The notes beneath the pieces are model-generated. The model was not told the origin of the DNA, ran no database searches, and saw nothing but the letters and a program-made list of their open reading frames with translations. The position numbers and the translations under genes are program-made. This document shows positions 5,989-9,287 of a stretch of DNA of 9,287 nt, piece by piece (the first letter of the stretch is position 1; every line of letters starts with the position of its first letter). The DNA lies in assembly GCA_030614945.1 (NCBI GenBank), contig JAUXAH010000059.1, positions 1 through 9,287 on the forward strand. The letters run 5' to 3'. This stretch comes from Phycisphaerae bacterium. GTDB taxonomy: Bacteria; Planctomycetota; Phycisphaerae; Sedimentisphaerales; SG8-4.

Positions 5989-7647
5989 ATGGATAAATGG
6001 CTTTCATCATGCGTGAAAGAGCAGCCGGAAGTTCGGGAAGCTCTATCGGATTTGGTTGATAATATCCGTGAGTTTGGGGATGCGGCCAAACCGTTGGCTT
6101 GTAAAGAAACAGGAGGAAGTTTTTTTAGTCCCGAGTTGACCTCATTTCGACCGAGTTGGCAACTTTTCACTCTTATCAGCGTGGTATATGGGATTGCAGG
6201 TATTATCTTGTCATGGGGTGTGCCAAATTACGAAGCGAATACATGGGCAGGTTTAGCACTTACGGTTACTGTTCCAGTATTTGTGCTTGGTATCTCATTA
6301 GCTACGCTCACACGATCATTGAGCGAGTCGGGAAGATTTGCCGTGGAGTATTTGAACGATTCGTGCAGGATGCCATGGTTCTGTTGCTTGACTTTAGTAG
6401 CGGTCTTGTGCGGAATCGTCGGCTATTTCGTGTCTACCATCGAAGATGTCCCGAACATTGTGGTTGTAGGAATTTGCATGGCATCTGTAGGTGCGGCGAT
6501 TGATTGTCTTGCAATGCTTGCGTTCGTGATACTCGAAACAATACGGTGTTCGATACCGAGCGAAACAATAAAAGTTGTTTCGCGATATGCTGCGAGAAAA
6601 TTGACTTATGGTTATGTGAGTGATTCTTACTCCATACTTTTCTGGAATCAACAGAAGGATTATCTGGAGAAATGGTGTGCAGGAAAAGCTATTTACCCGC
6701 CTGCACGATACTACGGGCACTATTTCAAGTCGAATCTTCACCCTGAGAACAAAGATAACGATGTGGAAATTGAATTGGACAGCAATAAATCAGGACAGTA
6801 TGTGTATAAAGATTATGACCTTAAAGGTCTTGAAAGATTGGACAAATATCTGAAGAAAAAGAACGCCGAATTATACCTGAGTTCGCCTTTATATGAAGAT
6901 GAGCAAAAGGTATTGGGGATCTTGAGTTGTAAAAATGTAAAGCGAAATGAACGGATACAGTCAGTTGTAAGCAGAAAAGGCAGAAAGGCCGTAAGGTGGC
7001 GGAAATATAAGTTTTCTGAACAGGACGAAGATTTCTGGGACAGCCATGAAAGCAAACTAAATGAAGCAATAAAAAGGGCTGTAGTTAAGGCGGACCCGAT
7101 ACAAGTAAAAGCGTTTCTGGATGCTGTAAATGTGCCGCTATCTGTGTTGAGAAAAATAAGGACAAAGAACAAAGTTGTACGAGATGCTTACGGTGAACAT
7201 GTTAAAAGAGGTTATCAATTTCTGAGTTTATATTTAAAAGCATTGCATGAAATATTCGCGATGAAGGAGAGTGATCAATCCTATAAACTGGCACGTAAAG
7301 TTCTCGTTTCTGTTTGGGAAGAAACGAACAAAATATTTCAAGACATGGATTACCACTCGATGGAATTGTACACATGGATTGTTCAGCGAATATACACTTT
7401 GATTCAGGATGCAGGAGATAAGGCGAAAAATCTGCGGGGATTACGAGGGCAGTTTGGCGGTTTCTATGAGTTTGCCGGCGGATGGCTGGAGGATAGTAAA
7501 TCAAAGGATGCGGAAGATGTTAACAAGATGCGGATGGTTTTGCATAAAGGACTGACTAAGTGGTTACTGGCGACGATCGAGAAAAAAGACGTGGAACTTG
7601 TCGAACAGTTGTGTAATGCCGGGAGACGAATTGTATTTGGGCGATAG
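5989..7647 (+). CDS. Four-helix membrane protein with large cytoplasmic domain, unknown function
   Basis: I do not recognise the family. The 552-residue protein has a soluble N-terminal segment (1-55), then four hydrophobic stretches at about 57-77, 87-107, 129-149 and 156-182, and a long mostly helical, charged C-terminal part (183-552) with no membrane segment. Even numbers of helices place both ends on the same side, probably the cytoplasm. There is no cleavable signal peptide. The C-terminal part contains no nucleotide-binding loop or nuclease motif that I can see; aromatic-rich stretches include PPARYYGHYF (237-246) and GGFYEFAGGWL (490-500). It is the first gene of a tight plus-strand cassette, three bases before the next gene, and is visibly richer in A+T than uvrC and nrdJ, consistent with transfer. 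In such operons a membrane protein can be an effector or anchor, but this is conjecture. Confidence 0.85.
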   Translation: MDKWLSSCVKEQPEVREALSDLVDNIREFGDAAKPLACKETGGSFFSPELTSFRPSWQLFTLISVVYGIAGIILSWGVPNYEANTWAGLALTVTVPVFVLGISLATLTRSLSESGRFAVEYLNDSCRMPWFCCLTLVAVLCGIVGYFVSTIEDVPNIVVVGICMASVGAAIDCLAMLAFVILETIRCSIPSETIKVVSRYAARKLTYGYVSDSYSILFWNQQKDYLEKWCAGKAIYPPARYYGHYFKSNLHPENKDNDVEIELDSNKSGQYVYKDYDLKGLERLDKYLKKKNAELYLSSPLYEDEQKVLGILSCKNVKRNERIQSVVSRKGRKAVRWRKYKFSEQDEDFWDSHESKLNEAIKRAVVKADPIQVKAFLDAVNVPLSVLRKIRTKNKVVRDAYGEHVKRGYQFLSLYLKALHEIFAMKESDQSYKLARKVLVSVWEETNKIFQDMDYHSMELYTWIVQRIYTLIQDAGDKAKNLRGLRGQFGGFYEFAGGWLEDSKSKDAEDVNKMRMVLHKGLTKWLLATIEKKDVELVEQLCNAGRRIVFGR

Positions 7648-7650
7648 GCA

Positions 7651-8997
7651 ATGAAATTTGATAATAAAGAAATAGTTGCACAACATTTTGTGCTTGCGGG
7701 TTATTTGATTGGTTTGGCTAAAACAAAAGAGATTAATGCAAACACAATCGAAAAGCTATTCTATGAACCTCATTCGCATAAACCGGATGTTAATTTTGAT
7801 GAACTTGTCAGATTCTATCTTGATAGATCTTTACCTTTTAAGGAAATAGATCAGTTTCTCAACATATTCTATTTGCCCAGGGAGACACATACTAATCTGC
7901 TGACAGGCAGCTCACATTCGTCTGGTTTCGGCATGACGGGGAGCACTGAGATATCGCTTGCCTTTGCATTATTGGCAGCACATGCGCTTAATACCGTCTC
8001 TCAACTGCCTGAACCAATTGCTAGTATGTCGGGGAAGATCACGAAGGAAAACATCAAAACTATAAGAGAGGTTTTCAAAAATTCTTTTCTTAATCATGGT
8101 CTCGACCAGTTAGAAAAGTGGCTTCAATCCTGTGAAAAATTGGACGAAACAGAGGAAGCAAAAGAAATCGCAAAGGCCAAGATTGATAAAGACAAAGCTG
8201 AAGAGCATGAAAATAAATTCTGGGAAGGATACTCAAGAGCTGTGCCTGTTTTATCTATGTGTCTGAAAAATGGAAATTACGAGATTGACAATAATGTAAA
8301 GAATGAGTGGGTTTATCACCTTCCCAAAATAGCACTTATCGATTGGAAGTACCCAATAAGTGGAGCAGATGGAGACGACTACGGATTATCGATTGGGCGT
8401 AAGATGGAAAGGGGCCTACTAAAAACGATTATCGAAAGCGGTACTACGAAATCAGAGGTGAAAGACGATGCAGCCGAGGCGATAGGCGATGCGGTTAAGT
8501 GGTTGGAGAAAGAAGGATGTTCCAGTGACAGAGGAATTGTTATTCTTTCAGGCAAACGGTCGCCTGAAATTAAAATGCATGGAGACAAAGATTTTATACC
8601 TTCGTGGAGAGAAGAAGTAAAATCAAGAGGCTTCAATGGATTCTACCGAGGATACCCGATTGTTTGGCTTCGAGGAGATGAGGAAGAGGAGGAGAAAGAG
8701 GAAGGGGAAAAAGCAGAAGAGAAGAAGGCACAATGTCAAAAAGTAGTTGCAGTGGACCTTAGAGATTGGATTGGTTTTCGAGTCAGGAAAGAGGTTGTTA
8801 CAGATCGGAGATTCGGAGAGTTAAAGATTAGGACTTGGAAGGATGAGGAGATAAAACAAGCCATTGACTCCGGCAAGCTGGATGCCAAAGATGCGGATAA
8901 GGCCAAAGGGAATTGTCCAGTAGATGTGACGTTTTTTTGGGAGTCCGTCAAAGGCAAATTACCCAGAACAGGAGCTTTCAAATTTGGCAATTTGTAG
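7651..8997 (+). CDS. Unknown 448-residue protein with acidic insert; possible HK97-like C-terminal topology
   Basis: I do not recognise the family. It starts three bases after the membrane-protein stop, with only a weak GGG nine bases upstream, so translation is probably coupled. There is no signal peptide or membrane helix. The N-terminal part (1-160) is helical, followed by a charged helix (about 165-190), then a mixed region, an acidic low-complexity loop (343-360, mostly E and K), and KVVAVDLRDWIGFRVRKEVV (364-383). The order helix (272-287), strand RGIVIL (294-299), loop, GFYRGYPIVWL (330-340), then VVAVDLRDW is reminiscent of the A/P-domain region of HK97-fold capsid or encapsulin proteins; this is a pattern impression, not a demonstrated homology. 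The gene ends inside the next gene, which encodes an HNH nuclease. A T7 run (8932-8938) near the end could cause frameshifts. Confidence 0.82.
   Translation: MKFDNKEIVAQHFVLAGYLIGLAKTKEINANTIEKLFYEPHSHKPDVNFDELVRFYLDRSLPFKEIDQFLNIFYLPRETHTNLLTGSSHSSGFGMTGSTEISLAFALLAAHALNTVSQLPEPIASMSGKITKENIKTIREVFKNSFLNHGLDQLEKWLQSCEKLDETEEAKEIAKAKIDKDKAEEHENKFWEGYSRAVPVLSMCLKNGNYEIDNNVKNEWVYHLPKIALIDWKYPISGADGDDYGLSIGRKMERGLLKTIIESGTTKSEVKDDAAEAIGDAVKWLEKEGCSSDRGIVILSGKRSPEIKMHGDKDFIPSWREEVKSRGFNGFYRGYPIVWLRGDEEEEEKEEGEKAEEKKAQCQKVVAVDLRDWIGFRVRKEVVTDRRFGELKIRTWKDEEIKQAIDSGKLDAKDADKAKGNCPVDVTFFWESVKGKLPRTGAFKFGNL
8970..8974 (+). promoter_or_regulatory. Shine-Dalgarno AGGAG placed for an AUU start
   Basis: AGGAG lies inside the end of the preceding gene and is followed by seven bases and then ATT at 8982, in frame with the HNH nuclease. 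No ATG or GTG is available in that frame before the first zinc-binding cysteines, so this site is the main argument for the unusual start. Confidence 0.45.
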
Positions 8998-9287
8998 AGA
9001 GCGAGAAAAAGTGCATATACTGCGGGGCGGAAAATGATTTGCACTGGGAACATATCGTGCCGAAGTCGCTGAGATTGAAGCCTGAGTGCGAGACATGCGA
9101 AACCATACAAGGGATACATAACCAGATATGGGCGTGCGGCAGGTGTAACTCGATGAAGTCGGCAAAAGGACTGTACCAATTCTTCAAAGGCAAATTTCCT
9201 GCGGAACGGAAGTTCTATGACCTTATCCCGCCATTGTTAGAGAAGAAATATCTTAAGACAATTTACAACTGCCATTTGTGTGCGGGA
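8982..9287 (+). CDS. HNH endonuclease, N-terminal part, cut by window end; probable AUU start
   Basis: The frame translates to a clear HNH nuclease: CIYC (11-14), EHIVPKSL with the first catalytic histidine H24 (23-30), CETC (36-39), QIWACGRCNSMKSAKG with zinc pair C52/C55 and the conserved N56 (48-63), and CHLC (97-100) at the edge. HNH enzymes cut DNA or RNA with one metal ion at a beta-beta-alpha fold held here by paired cysteines. The frame is open from 8901, but its only conventional-type starts are TTG 8913 and TTG 8937, both with poor ribosome sites; ATT 8982 has AGGAG at ideal distance and gives a normal ten-residue lead before CIYC. It overlaps the previous gene by 16 bases and belongs to the same operon. 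A frameshifted fusion with the previous gene is the alternative. The C-terminus is outside the window. Confidence 0.85.
   Translation, partial: MWQFVESEKKCIYCGAENDLHWEHIVPKSLRLKPECETCETIQGIHNQIWACGRCNSMKSAKGLYQFFKGKFPAERKFYDLIPPLLEKKYLKTIYNCHLCAG

Noticed and set aside
5715..6170. 151-residue minus-strand open frame over the 7-bp array and the membrane-gene start
   Set aside because: Its C-terminal half is the heptad repeat translated (SIQHRAS-like) and the rest is antisense to the membrane-protein gene.
8736..9179. 147-residue minus-strand frame opposite the unknown protein and HNH gene
   Set aside because: Overlaps two better-supported plus-strand frames, including clear HNH zinc motifs, and shows no domain.

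Overview
The window looks like a chromosomal piece of an environmental planctomycete, most likely of the Phycisphaerae type. This rests on a large B12-dependent ribonucleotide reductase with a TSCPD domain and a C-terminal cysteine tail, a short UvrC, and spacer DNA packed with CAC-NNAG-type short repeats and 7-bp ATGCTCG-type repeats, which I recall as typical of such genomes. The assignment is an inference; no rRNA or tRNA gene is present to confirm it.

Layout. At the left edge lies the N-terminal part of a transposase-like gene (1-281, minus strand, running off the window). Next is nrdJ (501-3578, minus), a class II ribonucleotide reductase. A 267-bp spacer separates it from the divergent uvrC (3846-5243, plus), the nuclease subunit of nucleotide excision repair, here without the usual C-terminal helix-hairpin-helix region. 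Both are housekeeping genes concerned with DNA: one supplies deoxynucleotides, the other repairs lesions. The spacer holds two degenerate NrdR-box-like palindromes and two A6T6 tracts.

From 5244 to 5988 there is no credible gene. The stretch instead holds layered structure: an imperfect 27-29 bp direct repeat, about nine A/T-tracts phased at close to 10 bp (predicted curved DNA), short tandem and degenerate CAC-NNAG repeats, and a 7-bp array that reappears in inverted orientation on the far side of a GC-rich hairpin.

From 5989 to the right edge there is a tightly packed, more A+T-rich plus-strand cassette: a four-helix membrane protein of unknown family (5989-7647), an unknown 448-residue protein 3 bp later (7651-8997), and the start of an HNH nuclease gene (from about 8982, overlapping the previous gene and cut by the window end). 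Membrane protein, unknown protein and nuclease in one operon beside repeat-rich DNA is the part most likely to be an undescribed system, possibly a defence-type accessory module. No function is demonstrated by the sequence. The HNH gene appears to start at an AUU codon behind a good Shine-Dalgarno site.
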